Positions 30,726 to 42,454 of a DNA stretch of 64,000 nucleotides are shown piece by piece (the first letter of the stretch is position 1; the number at the start of each line of letters is the position of its first letter). A program made the position numbers and the translations under genes. A model generated the notes under the pieces. That model saw only the letters and a program-made list of their open reading frames with translations. It was not told the DNA's origin and searched no databases. Source of the stretch: Vombatus ursinus (taxonomy: Eukaryota; Chordata; Mammalia; Diprotodontia; Vombatidae); contig NW_020954556.1 in the NCBI RefSeq assembly GCF_900497805.2, positions 59,931,375 through 59,995,374 of the forward strand, read 5' to 3'.

Positions 30726-31059
30726 GTGGGGAGTGGCCAGGAGGGATTTGGGCCATGTGATATTGTTTTATTTTTTCCCTGACCATACTAATATTAGACC
30801 TTTGACTGCTTTTGTAGATTTCATCAGCCTGTCTTTGAACTGGTTTTTTTTGTTTTTGTTTTTGTTTTTTTTTGTCTCTCTGACATCCAGGGAGAAGGTG
30901 AATGGACCATGCGGAGGAAGGGACTTTAATTCAGCACTTCAGGCTGGAAAAGGGACTGCTCTGGTTTGCCATGGCTTCCGTGCAGATTTTCTGTGGGAGG
31001 CAGGGGATGGTGGTGGATGGTGGTAAAGTTGAGAAGGTGTCTTCTTACTTGTGTGTGTG

Positions 31060-31090
<31 letters not shown>

Positions 31091-31205
31091 CTGTGTCTGT
31101 GTGATTGTGTGTGTGTGATTTCAGTTAGAATCTAGTTAGAATAAAGTGGAACAAAATATTGAAAAGTAAAGTTCTGTAGTGGGTTCCTTTGTTCACTAAC
31201 AGATA
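30726..31205. other. Unassigned DNA with a (GT)n tract
   Basis: T-rich run at 30843-30875 and GT microsatellite at about 31052-31091. Otherwise nothing recognised. Confidence 0.35.
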
Positions 31206-31209
31206 GCTA

Positions 31210-31410
31210 ACTAGTGTGAGGCAGTAGAAAGGCTACTGGATTTGAAGACAGAGGACCAAGGTTTGCTTTCCAGCCCAGTCATTTACTCCCTCTGTGGCCC
31301 ATAGCAAATTATCTAACTTCTTTGTGTCTCAGTTTTTTTATCTGTAAAATGAGGGGGCTTGGACTAAGCGACTTAGAAGGTCCCTCCTATCTCTAGGTCT
31401 ATGATTTTAG
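31210..31410 (+). repeat. MIR-type SINE
   Basis: gtgaggcagtagaaaggcta, gtcatttactccctctgtgg, tttatctgtaaaatgagggg, ctctaggtctatgatttt. Confidence 0.85.
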
Positions 31411-31414
31411 GATT

Positions 31415-31635
31415 TCAGCAGTCTAAAAACTGGAAATTGCTGGCGAGTTAGCAACAGACTCAAAATCAGAGCAGTAGCTTGAAGGTGGCTCACAAGTCAC
31501 CTACTGCAGTCTCCCGCCCAATTAAAAAAACTCTTCTATGATACTCTGGATAGGTATTTATACAGTCTTTGTTTGAAGATCTTCCAAACCTCAGGTCTAA
31601 TTGTATGACTTCCAGTTCAATAAACCCCAATGACT
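31415..31635 (-). repeat. CR1/L3 LINE relic
   Basis: ttgaaggtggctcacaagtc, cttctatgatactctggata, gtctttgtttgaagatcttc follow the CR1/L3 end in degraded form. Confidence 0.55.
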
Positions 31636-31636
31636 C

Positions 31637-31765
31637 CCTGTTGGTTGGTTGGTTGGTTGGAAAGGACCAAAATGACATCACTACATTGGAGTCAAGATTG
31701 TCTGATCAGATCAATATGAGCTCAGAAGGCTCTACCACAGGTTGGACACAAATAGTGCCCAAGAC
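31637..31765 (+). repeat. Unclassified interspersed repeat X, copy 1
   Basis: GGTT run, then ggaaaggaccaaaatgacat, cactacattggagtcaagat, gatcagatcaatatgagctc, aggctctaccacaggttgga. Related to 43451-43985 (plus) and 58985-59095 (minus). Confidence 0.65.
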
Positions 31766-31769
31766 CTAC

Positions 31770-32355
31770 CATGCTAATAAAATTCTCCAGGTAACCAATT
31801 ACCCTATTCCCTCTAGGACCAAATATAAATTCCTCTAGGACCAGATTTAAAGTCCTCACAAGTTGGCCTTTTTCTAGTTTTTCATTCTTCTTATTCCTTA
31901 CTCCCCTCCTCATATAATCAGAAACTAGTCACGCTTGTTTACCTGCTGGTTTGCATATACGGCGCTCCATTTCTTATCTCCATGCCTTTGCCCTAGCTGA
32001 TTCCCATACGTGGAATATGCTCCCTTTTCAACTATGTCCTTTTTTTTTTCTTGTCCATTTTTCATCTTGTCCTTTTCTTCCTTTGAGGCTGTGTTTAAGT
32101 ATCACCTTCTACATGCAACCTTTCCAGATTTCCCCAAGTTCTCATTGTACTCCCTTCCAAAACTATCTTGTGTTTTTTGTGCAACACACGAATACCTACA
32201 CACTCTTATCTATGTTCATGTTGCCTCCCTCATTAGAATGTAAGCCCTCTGAGGGCAGGAGTTGTTCACTTTTTGTCTTTCCATTGTCAGAACTCAGCAT
32301 AGCGCCTGACGTAAAGAAGCATCTAAATGACTCTTGCTTGTGGTTGGATGAATGA
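31770..32355 (+). repeat. L2 3' region
   Basis: ctccatgcctttgccctagc, gattcccatacgtggaatat, gttcatgttgcctccctcat, tagaatgtaagccctctgag, ctcagcatagcgcctgacgt. Confidence 0.95.
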
Positions 32356-32359
32356 TTAA

Positions 32360-32865
32360 TAGTTTGGAGGACTGATTATTCCCTGAGGTGACTCATTTCA
32401 CTTTTGGACAGTTCTTGTTTTGTTAATAAGTCTCCACTTCTATTAACATTTCATCTTATTGGTCCTAGTATATTGGTAGTTTTTGAAGATCTATTTAAGC
32501 ATTATTTTGACTTGGAACCTCTACAGTCATTCTCTGATGTCTCCTTGTGGTTTGGACATGACCCTGGTTTTTCAGATTCTTTGCTCTGGAGAGCTATAAG
32601 GCAGCGTCAAGAAAGTCAAGAAAGAACTTTGATTATGAGCCCAGGAGTAGACTGTAGTGGCTTGCTGTCCAAGGATCAACCTAGTTAAATTCAGACAGGC
32701 TCTTCATAAGATAGGTTGGAAAGGAAAGAACTTTAGGTCATGGAAACCCACTCAAATTGCCCACTAAGGCATAATTTCATTCTGCATTGATAAAGGGAGT
32801 ACTCACACTGGAAGGTCATAGATTTTGAAGTTGAAACACAAATTTGACATAGTAAAAGTTTAAAA
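32360..32865. other. Unassigned, possibly constrained DNA
   Basis: No repeat; includes ttctattaacatttcatctt and ggtagtttttgaagatctat. A 94-codon frame (32404-32688) has no known motif. Confidence 0.3.
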
Positions 32866-32867
32866 TG

Positions 32868-32935
32868 AGACCTGGGCCTAGTGTAGGGTGTTGCACATAG
32901 TAGGCATTTGATAAATATTTATTGAAATAAATTGA
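32868..32935 (+). repeat. L2 3' tail
   Basis: cacatagtaggcatttgata, aatatttattgaaataaatt. Confidence 0.85.
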
Positions 32936-32939
32936 CCAG

Positions 32940-33990
32940 ATCATGAAAGGGAGCCAAGATGGAAGATTAGAGGCAACCCAGCTGAACTCTCTCCACATTC
33001 TCATCCAAATAACTTAAAAAAAACCACTTCAAATCAAATTTTGGAGCAACAGAGCCAACAAAATATTAAGGTGAGGCATTCATCTGGCCTACGAAAACAT
33101 AGGAAGTTGACAGGAGAAGTTTGTGACAATAGAGTGGAGGCCTATCTGGAGTAGAAATAAGAGCAGTCACAGCAGTTTCAGGAATTCTCAGTCCAGAGAT
33201 GATAAGGGTGTCAGAAATAGATTACAAGGGACCCTTTTCTGGCACTGGGTATAGCTGTCACTGACTGGTAACTCTGCTGTCCATACACAGTTCTGGGTTG
33301 CAATTCCAGTGAACCTCTCTGAATTTCTGATGATTGGTCACAAGGAGAAGGGGCCCTGGTTACAATTCCAAGGCAAAGAGAGCACTGGAGCTTGTCACTG
33401 CAGGGGAGCAGGGGTCCTTCATGGGCAAAGAACAAAGTGCAGACCAGGAGGGCAGTGCTCACACCTGTCCCAGGATCACACCACCTTGGAAGCACCAAAA
33501 ACTCACAGACCCCCAGAACTAGTTCTAAAAATAGCAGCATGAAAAAGCACCTGGCCATCCTGGGTGAGCAGAGCCCAACTTTAATATAAAGTTCAAAGTT
33601 AAGAAATAAGCTGGAAAAATGAGCAAACAACCACAACCACAACCACAACAGAAAACTACTACAGTGGCAGTGAAGAGCAAGACATAAACTCAGAAGAACT
33701 CAACAAAGTAAAAACAGTACAAACAAAGCCTCAAAAAAAATTCTAATTGGACCCAAGCCCAACAAGAATTCCTGGAAGTTTTAAAGAAAGACCTAAAAAT
33801 GGTAGAGTAAAAATTGGGAAAAGAAATGAGTGATATAAGAAAATGATAAGAGAATTAACAGCTTGGTAAAAAAGACAGAAAAATACTGAAGAAAAGACTT
33901 AAAAAAAAACCAGAATAGGTCAAGTGGAAAAGGAGGTACAATAAATTAACTGAGGAAAAGAACTTGAAATAAATCAACCACTAATGTGTT
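32940..33990 (+). repeat. L1 5' UTR and start of ORF1, 3' part absent
   Basis: gccaagatggaagattagag, ctgaactctctccacattct, aaattttggagcaacagagc, cttttctggcactgggtata, acacagttctgggttgcaat and tataaagttcaaagttaaga match the marsupial L1 5' UTR order. An ATG at 33619 begins MSKQPQPQPQQ, the usual ORF1 opening, but the frame is broken within about 25 codons. The match fades near 33990 and nothing of ORF2 follows. Confidence 0.75.
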
Positions 33991-34634
33991 GTTGCAAATT
34001 TAGAGCACCAACACATAGAATAGCAACAAAGAATGTGTTGCCCTTGACTTTCCCTATGTTACGTAGGAGTTGTAGGCCTCAACTGGAGCACTTGCGAGGT
34101 TGAGGAAGACATAGTTAAAGAAGTCTATCTCCTCTTTGGTGGCTATGTACTAAGAGTAATAACCAGAGGCCACATTCAAAAACGTTTTCCTCCCTCAATT
34201 ATTTTGTCTTAAGCTTTCTGTGTAGAAATAGGATTTACCTCCATTGAAGTGCTTGAGTTTTGGTTGATGTTGAGATGGAACATTTGCAGAAGCTGGTTAC
34301 TAAGCAGGAGAGTGTCCTAAGTTAAAAATGGTTCAGTCTTTTAATTTAGCCCTAATCCTATTAGAGACACAGAACTCAGGGCTGCTGAATCCTTTTAGGG
34401 CTCTTTGATCAAGTGAGTGCTTTCCAATGGGATAGTTCCTGCCAATCCTAACTCCATCCCTCCCTCTAATGGGGCACCCAATTCATATCTAGATGTGGTT
34501 TTCCCTCCAGCTTTATGAAAAAGGCTGGCTCTTATTCAGGTCCACATTCAGAACACAAGCATGTGAGCTTGCTAGAGTACCTCATATACCCTGTGCTCAC
34601 CCATATGGTTCCTGATCCCTAGAAAAAAGTAGGG
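33991..34634. other. Unassigned stretch
   Basis: No repeat recognised; includes attttgtcttaagctttctg. No useful ORF. Confidence 0.3.
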
Positions 34635-34639
34635 GAAGA

Positions 34640-34760
34640 CAATAATAATAATAACGACAACAATAACAACCCCTACTTCTATAGTGCTTTAAGGCTTACA
34701 TGAGCTTTTGGACTAGTTCCATTAAACTTTCTTTCAGCTTTGAGAGGTAGGAAAGGATTA
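34640..34760 (-). repeat. MIR fragment
   Basis: AAT-rich start, ctacttctatagtgctttaa, ggcttacatgagcttttgg. Confidence 0.6.
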
Positions 34761-34992
34761 GATATAGTTTGGTGATTAGGAGGATTAGAAATAGTTCTAT
34801 AATTAAGGCAGCCTGTGTTCATATTCAGAGGCTTAATGGTGTGCAGGCTGGGGAGCTTCAGGTGGGCCAAAGAGCGATTTTTGTTGGGAAAAGAAAACAT
34901 TGAGGTGGGTAATAAAGGAAATGTAGACTCTGGAAATGTTTCATGCATCTATGTTTACCAGCTTTATTATATGAAAGTAATGATACAATCAG

Positions 34993-35160
34993 TGGCATTC
35001 AACGAGCATTTCTTTAGCTAGAGCCTACCATGTGCTGGGCATTGTGCTAAGTACTGGAGACACAGAGAAAGCCAAAATGAAAATAGAAACCAGTTCCTGC
35101 CTTCATGGAACTCACATTTAAATGGCAAAGACAATATGCAAAAGCTATGTACATACAAGA
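34993..35160 (+). repeat. Ancient LINE/SINE tail family
   Basis: gagcatttctttagctagag, ccatgtgctgggcattgtgc, taagtactggagacacagag, cagttcctgccttcatggaa, ctcacatttaaatggcaaag. Confidence 0.75.
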
Positions 35161-35174
35161 TAGGTATATGATTC

Positions 35175-35365
35175 TGTGAGTGTGTGTGTGTATACACACA
35201 TATATATGTACATATACATATAATATGTTTGTGTGTATATATACATATACATATACATATATATATACCATGTATACACACAGAGAAAGAGAGGGAGAGA
35301 GGAAGGGAGAGAGAGAGGGGAAAGGGGGGGAGAGAGAGAGGGAGAGAGAGAATGGAAAATAATCC
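35175..35365. repeat. TG/TATA then (GA)n microsatellite
   Basis: GT and ATAC units to 35280, then GAGA/GGGA units to about 35352. Confidence 0.95.
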
Positions 35366-35474
35366 AGGAGTGTAACCTAGCGTCCCTAGGATTTACTTCT
35401 TGAAGCTATATTTCAACTAGTGTCTCTGTCTCTGACTGGGGTGCCAAAGGTTGTCATGGAGGTTTTGAATCCCC

Positions 35475-35810
35475 TATAGCCCCTCGCCCAGAGCTATGCA
35501 CACAGTTGTTGTTTAGTTGCTTTCAGTCATGTCTGACTCTTTTTTACTCCATTTGGGGTTTTCTTGGCAGACACTGGAGTGATTTGCCCTTTCCTTCTCT
35601 AGATCTTTTTAAAGATGAGGAAACTGAGGCAAGCAGGGTTAAATGACTTGCCCAGAGTCACACAGCTAGTAAGTGTCTAAGGTTAGATTTGATCTCAAGC
35701 CATCTTGACTCCAGGCCTGGTGTTCTATCCACTGTGCCGCCTAGCTGTCCCTATGTAACAACATACACACGGTAGGTCCTTAGTAAATTTTTGTTGAAAT
35801 AAATCAAAAG
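35475..35810 (+). repeat. L2-like 3' tail, split by a MAR1
   Basis: ctcgcccagagctatgcaca before, and acatacacacggtaggtcct, tagtaaatttttgttgaaat after the SINE. Confidence 0.75.
35505..35750 (-). repeat. MAR1 SINE
   Basis: gttgttgtttagttgctttc, ctccatttggggttttcttg, gaggaaactgaggcaagcag, ttctatccactgtgccgcct. Flanks ctatgcacaca (35494) and ctatgtaacaaca (35751) look like a diverged duplication. Confidence 0.9.
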
Positions 35811-35849
35811 GAAATGAAAGGCAGCAAGATGCAATGGAGCAAGTACTGA

Positions 35850-38800
35850 GCACACTTCTCTACTACCTCTTACACCAGTATTAGGGCTGTACTAGCAGAC
35901 CTAAGGACAGAACACAAGGTTAGATCAAAACCCACCCCTGTATCCTGCTCCCTCCTCCATTTACAATGCTGTGGAGATCCCAGCTCCAGGCCAAGGAAGT
36001 TTGCTTAGGCCTGGATATGCAGCTTGGCCACAGCCCTTCCAGAGCAAAAGTCTTCTCAGGGCTGCAACCAAGAAGCACCAGTGCTGCAAGGCTCTTAATT
36101 GCCAGTGCTAGGGAAGGTGGGCTTTGACCTGCTGGTGCTGGGCCAGAGAACTAAGGAACAGACAGAGTAGTACAGGTTACCAGGATAGGACACCTTGCAT
36201 GTGGGGGGCTATGCCTCACTCCACCAAACTTAAGGAAAGAGCACAACATCCTGCTGTGGCTAATTCTGACCACCCAAAAGTCACTTGGGGGCAAAGTTCT
36301 GGGTTGGTGAGCCATAAAATGCTTATTGTGGGAGGATATTGAGAAATTTTTAGATTGAGCACCCAAGGAAACCACAATCAGAGAGAAGGGAAGTGAAGAA
36401 GTGAGAAATAGGGAAAATAGAGAAGAAAAAAATTAAAATATCAAAAATTTCAGGAAGAAGAAAACTCAAAGACCTGGAATATAAACAGCTAAATCAATTG
36501 CAAACAAACAGACAAACAAACAAAAAAAACCCCAAAACAAAACAAAACAAAAAACACAACAGAAACAATAGAAGGAAATATGGCTCCCAGATGTAGTAAA
36601 TAAGTTCAATCATTTACAAATACATACTAAAGATTAAAATTGACACTTGATGAGATAGAGGACCCTGTGGAATTTGAGGAGAATATGAAACCACAACACA
36701 TTGTTCCTGAGTGGGTGAAAACAGAAATGAGAGCAGAATTTATGTGCTGCATAGTAAAAATAATGAGCAGAAGAGGAAAACTTTAATTGTACAATGGCAA
36801 GCTTCACCAAAGAAACAAAAAAGAGAGCAATAGACTGGGAATGCAAATACATAGAAGTAAAAGACAATCTAGAAGAAGAAAAGCAAAAAGCACCAACTTC
36901 AGAAGAAAATACAGTTACTATTTAAGCAAAACATATTGAACTCAAAGAGAGGATGTGCAGATAATCTAAGGATCATAATGTCTTTTAGAAGCATAAGATA
37001 GGATAAAAATACTTAACATCATAATGATAGAAAAAATAGAAAAGAACTGCCCAGAAGTTCCGAATATAGAAAATGAAATTTCAATTGAAAGAATTCACAG
37101 ATTGCCTCTGGTGCTGGGGAGTGGGGAAGGAACACAAAGCTACAAACTCCATGAAACATAGGGGTTAAATTTAACAATTAAATGCAGAAACACAAATTCT
37201 GTAAGCCATCAGGGAGAAGACTTTCAAATACAAAGAAAAAGACATTCAAATTCAAACTATTCTTCACTCACTAGAAAAAGGAGGAGAGAATGGAATAATG
37301 TGTTCCTAAGAGCAATGGAGCTTAGGATGAAGCCCAGGGTGACCTGTCTTGCAAATCTTAGCTTAACCATACAGAGCAAAAAATGGACATTCAACAATAA
37401 AGAAGAATTTGAAACATTTTTTAGAAAGAAAAGCAGAACTAAAGAGATTGTTTGCCTCTCAAATATCACAAACAATAGAAATGCAGGAGGAGTAATAAAT
37501 GTAGCAGGCAAGGATAGCAACAGCAACAGAGTGACATAGAGACCAGTAAGAGACTTCTTTGTAAATGTATATAGGGTGACAGGCAGAAATCTGTAAAGGT
37601 AACAGTGAGGAGGTGTAGAGGGAATATTATGGACAGAACCTGTCTACAGGTGAATACTCCTTTATGGGAAGTACATGGGAAAGTACATGAAAGTGCGTGA
37701 AAGGGGGTAAGGAAGTAATAGGATAGAGAAGAGTGTGTGATGTTCTGGGGTCAAATCAATGGCTAAACATGAGGGAAAGTTGACCTCTGTGGTCTCAGAA
37801 GGTGAAATGGGTTGGAAGAACAGGGTTAAGATTGAAAAGGAGGGGAAAAGGCAGGAGGCTTTATTTTGTAAATGAGAGGGGGTCCACTGATGAATATTCC
37901 TATGAGTAAAGAGAGATGGGTGGTAAAGGGAGAAAAGGAACTTACACTGGCTGAGGTCTGGGGGATCTGGTGCTTGAGAAGTCTACTTGTACTAGGGTGG
38001 TGCGATTGGAACCTCTGGGGGGCAATTGATAGCTAGTGGAATAGGAGAACAAAGACACAGGAAGGAGATATCTAGGCATAGGTAGAAAAAAAAAGGTAAA
38101 CAAGAGAGGAAGTAAGTTGGTGGTGGGCAGAATAATCAGGGACTTGGTAAGAGAAGGACCCCAGCCTAGGGCAGTGTTAGTTGGAACGGCGAATAGAGTG
38201 TTGGGCAGGGAGTCAGGAAGACGAGTTTAAATCTGGCCTCAAATACTTACCAGCTGTGTGAACTTGGGCAAGTCATTTAACCTCCATTCAACTCAGTTCA
38301 CCTATATTCACCTATAAATTGGGTATAATAATAACACCTACCTCCTAAGGTTGTTGTGAGGGTCAGATGAGATAATTCTAAAGTGCTAAGCACGGTTTCT
38401 GGCACATACTAAGCACTACATAAATATTAGCTATTTATTATTGTTATTGTTGTTATTATTAATAGACATTGTTATGGAAATAAAATATAATGGAGGGGAA
38501 TCCATGGGGTGAATCCTACAAAGCAGTGGTAGAAAGTGCCTAGAGGAAGATACCTTGGAATCTTTGATCACATGAAGAAGACAGGTAAAAGAGAGAAACA
38601 AGATAATAACTAGAGTCATAAATCAGAGAATGAGGGTCTAGGGTAAACAGAAAGAGAAGATGGATAATACAGAGAGTAAGGGAAATCCTTTTTGGGAATG
38701 AGTACACAACAATAGGAAATTAAAAGCTAAGGAATAGGACTAGTTGAAGGAGATGAGAGAAAGGGGGATATCAAATGAGAAAAGGAAATCAGAGGTCAGG

Positions 38801-40018
38801 GGAAGAGAGCCAATGGGAACAGAGTAACCTTAAAAAAAGATTAACATAAAGCAACAAAAGGAATGTAATACTGAGTTTGCAGCAGAAGAAGGAACTTGAA
38901 ACTGAAAAGCTTCTGCACAGAGAATATTAATGCATCTAGAATAAGAATGGAACTGGTTAAATGGGAAAACATCTCTGTATCAAAATTTTCAGATAAGGAC
39001 TTGGCATCCAAGATATATAAATAATAATTTAACTAAAGAAACAGACACACACATGTTAAGTATAGCCATTTCCAAATAGTCAAAAGATGTGAATAAAGTT
39101 CTCAAAAGAACTGCAATGAATTCACAACCACATGAAAAATGCCTCAAATCACTAATCACAATAGAAATGCAAAGAAAACCATCCAGATTTTTACTTCACA
39201 CCCTGAAAACTGGCAGAGATGACAAAAAACAAAAACAAAAACAACAACACTAGATGTTAGAGGGGCTGTGGAAAGATAAGCACACTAATACATTGTTGGT
39301 GGAGCTGTGAAATGGTACAACCATTTTTGGAAAGCAATTTGGAATTTTGCAAATAAAGTTATTAACATGTCTATAGTCTTTGAAGCAGAGACTCCATTAC
39401 TGACCTTACACCCCAAGGAAGCTGTTGATTAAAGGAAAGTCCTCATCTACTCTAATACACTTATAGCAGTATTTTCTATAATAGCTAAAAATTGTAAACA
39501 AAGTAAATGCCCATAAACTGGGGAATGGCTAAAAAAACTGTGGTACATGAATGGAATGGAATATTACTGTGCCTTTAGAAATTATACATAAAAAAGAAAA
39601 GAAATGATATGTGTGCTGAATACACAGAAGCATGGATTTATATGAAATGATGCAGAATGAAGTCAGCAGAGTCAAGAAAATAATACACATAGTAACTACA
39701 ACAATTTAAATGGAAGGACGACAAACCAAAAAAATCAAATGTAAATGTAACAGAATGATAAAGATCAAATGGGACTTAAATGAATAGCTGTGAAAAGATC
39801 TATACTTATCTTTTTATGGAAGCGGGAAGTCCAAAGGTATTAAATATTGTACACATTTTTGTACTTTTTCAATGTATTAATCAATTGTGCTGACTTTTTC
39901 TTTCCCACTTTTCCTCTCCAAAAAAAATATTACTTGTTGTATGGCGTGGCTCTCTGGGAGGGGGAGAGAGGGGGATACATGGTGATATAAAAAATAGAAA
40001 ATATCAATAAAAACATGG
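35850..40018 (+). repeat. HAL1/L1-like LINE, about 4 kb, split by a MIR
   Basis: A continuous plus-strand retroelement. 35850-36350 has a 5' UTR character (ctgtggagatcccagctcca, cagggctgcaaccaagaagc). 36350-37540 is A-rich coding-like DNA with broken ORF1-like frames; one 79-codon piece (37300-37539) includes MELRMKPRVTCLANLS. 38850-39240 matches the end of L1 ORF2 (aagcttctgcacagagaata, catgaaaaatgcctcaaatc, cttcacaccctgaaaactgg). 39240-40018 is the 3' end (gcattgttggtgga-type, actggggaatggctaaaaaa) with an A-rich tail. The bulk of ORF2, including the RT domain, is absent, which suggests a half-L1. Confidence 0.7.
38180..38460 (+). repeat. MIR-type SINE inside the HAL1-like element
   Basis: cagggagtcaggaagacgag, accagctgtgtgaacttggg, cctcctaaggttgttgtgag, gtgctaagcacggtttctgg, aatattagctatttattatt. 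Confidence 0.9.
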
Positions 40019-40021
40019 GTT

Positions 40022-40205
40022 TTTTTAAGTGTGCTGAATGTAGAGTCAGAGGACCTGGGTTCAAATACTAGCTTTGTCATTTGCCACCTTCATGACCTTG
40101 GTCAAGTTCACTAATTTATTTGGACCTCAGTTTCCTTATCTACAGAATGTGAGAATTGGGCTAGAAGATCTCTGAAATTCTTTCCAATTTTAAATCTATT
40201 TTTCA
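40022..40205 (+). repeat. MIR-type SINE
   Basis: gtagagtcagaggacctggg, gaccttggtcaagttcacta, cctcagtttccttatctaca. Confidence 0.9.
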
Positions 40206-40254
40206 AGAAGGAAACTACTGGTTGACTTGCTTTACCCACTGTGGTGTTTTCCAA

Positions 40255-40330
40255 CTCCCACATTTTACAGAGAAACTGAGACCCAGAAAATAAGTAAGGA
40301 CTTGCTCAAGACGAGACAGATAGTCTCCTA
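40255..40330 (-). repeat. MIR fragment
   Basis: cccacattttacagagaaac, tgagacccagaaaataagta. Confidence 0.8.
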
Positions 40331-40342
40331 ATCAATTGTGGG

Positions 40343-40530
40343 AGGCAGCCTGGTGAAATGATCAAAGTACTGGGCAGGGAGTTGGAAGACAGATTTTAGC
40401 CCTGACTCTGCCACATACTGCCTGAGTGGCCTTGGGTAAACTACTCTTGTTATATGTGCCTCAGTTTCTTTCCCCATAAAATGCAGGGGTTAGTCTACAG
40501 TTTGACTCAGATCTCATCAAACTCTGCTCT
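40343..40530 (+). repeat. MIR-type SINE
   Basis: ggcagcctggtgaaatgatc, cctgactctgccacatactg, gtgcctcagtttctttcccc. Confidence 0.85.
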
Positions 40531-40534
40531 CACA

Positions 40535-40912
40535 TTCTGTGATCTATACAGCCTACATATTAATCAGAGAGCCTCAGTGTGCTACAAGATCCAAATCTTT
40601 TCTAGGCGACGAGCCAGTCAAGATGAAATATTAGTTACATTGTATTTGGAAATACATGTTTGGGGCAATATGTCACTTTGTGCTCCACGTGGTCTCACAG
40701 ACTTTCGATGGCAATTCATATTTTTCACGGTCAAGGAAATGCAATTTGTTTGCTGGAGTTCAGTGCTAAATCTTTCCAGACGCTTTACAAATTTAACTGA
40801 TGGATGAACCAATCAAATTTGTATCTGAATTTCACCCAAAGTTCCATCTTAGAAGTTTATAAGTATGGTTCAAATGCAGCAGCGTCTAAAATATTGCACA
40901 CGGTAATACACA
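40535..40912. other. Repeat-free block, candidate conserved non-coding element
   Basis: About 380 bp with a CCACGTGG palindromic E-box at 40685-40692, an upstream CpG-bearing ctaggcgacgagccagtc and tttttcacggtcaaggaaat. Open in one plus frame for 117 codons (40454-40807) but that begins inside a MIR and has no known motif. Confidence 0.4.
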
Positions 40913-40932
40913 TGTGGATGCACATGCGCACG

Positions 40933-40965
40933 TGCACGCACGCACACACACACACACACACACAA
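40933..40965. repeat. (CA)n microsatellite
   Basis: GCAC units then CA units. Confidence 0.95.
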
Positions 40966-41309
40966 ATGTGCGCATTGCTACACATCAGTCAATCAAGAGA
41001 TTGCCCCAATTGACAAAAAGAAATAGCCATGGTTGTAGTTGTAGAGACTTATCAGTAACAGGCTTGGTTCTCAGGTACTTTTGGAGAGCGGTGAGAAACT
41101 TTGTTCCATTGACTATTCAACTTGGTGGTTTATAGAAAATGCATTGCTTCAAGTACTGTATCTGCCATTAACCAGCTTGGTGGATGATTTGTATCAATTC
41201 CTCTTCATCTCTTAGTCTTAATTGCTCTTCTGTAAGATGAAGCTTCACACTCATTTATATCTCTGATGCTAGCACTCTTTGTGTCTTTCACTGACAGAGA
41301 GCCATGTAA

Positions 41310-41600
41310 AGGAGGTGACAAGGCACAGCTGAAAGTGATGGGTGCATAGTCCAACCACCTGCGTTCAAATTCCTTATTCTCTCTGTGACCTTGGGCAAGT
41401 TACTTAAGTTGGCCTCAGTTCCCTCAAAATGGTAGGTTTTTTACTAGATGATGTTAAAGATCGCTTATTACTCTAAATCTATGATCCCACAAAAGAGGGC
41501 TAACTTTTAGGTCAAGAGAGCTGGTTTTTAATCCTTGCTTTGCCACTGAGTCTTGGAGTGTGGCACTGAGCAAATCGCTTCGTGGGATGGAACTTGAACA
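41310..41600 (+). repeat. Two consecutive MIR-type SINE relics
   Basis: 41310-41495: aaggcacagctgaaagtgat, tctgtgaccttgggcaagtt, ctaaatctatgatccc. 41505-41595: caagagagctggtttttaat, gctttgccactgagtcttgg. Confidence 0.75.
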
Positions 41601-41692
41601 CAGATATGGTTCCTTTTTTATCTTTGTATCAACAGATCTTTGCACAGTATAGACAATGATGCTGAATAAATACTTCTTGGTTGATCGACTTG
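41601..41692 (+). repeat. L2-like 3' tail
   Basis: ttttatctttgtatcaacag, gctgaataaatacttcttgg. Confidence 0.65.
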
Positions 41693-41694
41693 AA

Positions 41695-41955
41695 AATAAT
41701 ATTTAGAGATAGAAGGAACCATCTAGTCTAACCTCATTTTACACATAAGAAAATGGAAGCCCAGAGAAGGAAAGAAATTTATCCCAGCTTGTACAACGAT
41801 AGAATCATCAAGCTCGGGCCTCTGATTTCAAATTAAGAGTTCTTTCCATTGTTCATCTTGGGGTCTCAATCTCCTTGTTTCTAAAGTGATGGGATTGAAC
41901 TAAATGAGCTCCAAGGTCCTTCTCAACACTAATAGTCAATGAGTCTGTAAGTCTA
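41695..41955. repeat. MIR/CR1-type relics
   Basis: 41695-41855 minus: agagatagaaggaaccatct, cctcattttacacataagaa. 41860-41955 plus: tctcaatctccttgtttcta, ctccaaggtccttctcaaca. Confidence 0.65.
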
Positions 41956-42039
41956 CCATGGAGAGGAAGCCCAGAATAATGGAGCAAGTGCTAGACTTGG
42001 GCATTTCCTCCTGCCCCCTCTAACCTCCCGTAAACCCTC

Positions 42040-42450
42040 CTATGTGTCAATGAAAAAACATCCCAGCAAGATGGAAACAAGTACTATGACTGATTGGCTA
42101 TGCACTATTCTGAGCCCAGAGCCACCCACCTCTCTAGCAAAAGGAGGGTGGCACAATTCTCATCTCTTTTCTGGGGCCAAGATTCATCATAACCCTCAAT
42201 ATATGGCTTCATTTAAATGCTCCTTCAATTTACATCATCACAGAGCTTATTTCCCTTTGTATCCATTCATAGAAGTTTTCTTTAATTTCTCTGAATTCCT
42301 CATGTTCATCATTTCTTTACATTCATATACCACAATTTAGTCAATCATTGCCGACCCCAAGTAGAGCCATTGCTTCCAATTTTTGATTACCACAAGTGCA
42401 GCTGTAAATACTTTTGTATATATCGGGCATCCCCCTGCAACTGTGTCATT
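42040..42450 (-). repeat. L1 3' region fragment
   Basis: ctttacattcatataccaca, atttagtcaatcattgccga, ttgcttccaatttttgatta, gcagctgtaaatacttttgt match the minus strand of the L1 end, more diverged than the copy at 4.6 kb. The first 150 bp are uncertain. Confidence 0.65.
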
Positions 42451-42454
42451 TCTT

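Noticed and set aside
31951-32355. 134-codon frame
   Set aside because: Entirely inside an L2 3' region.
33211-33648. 145-codon minus-strand frame and three overlapping plus-strand frames
   Set aside because: All fall inside the L1 5' UTR/ORF1 segment; antisense openness is incidental.
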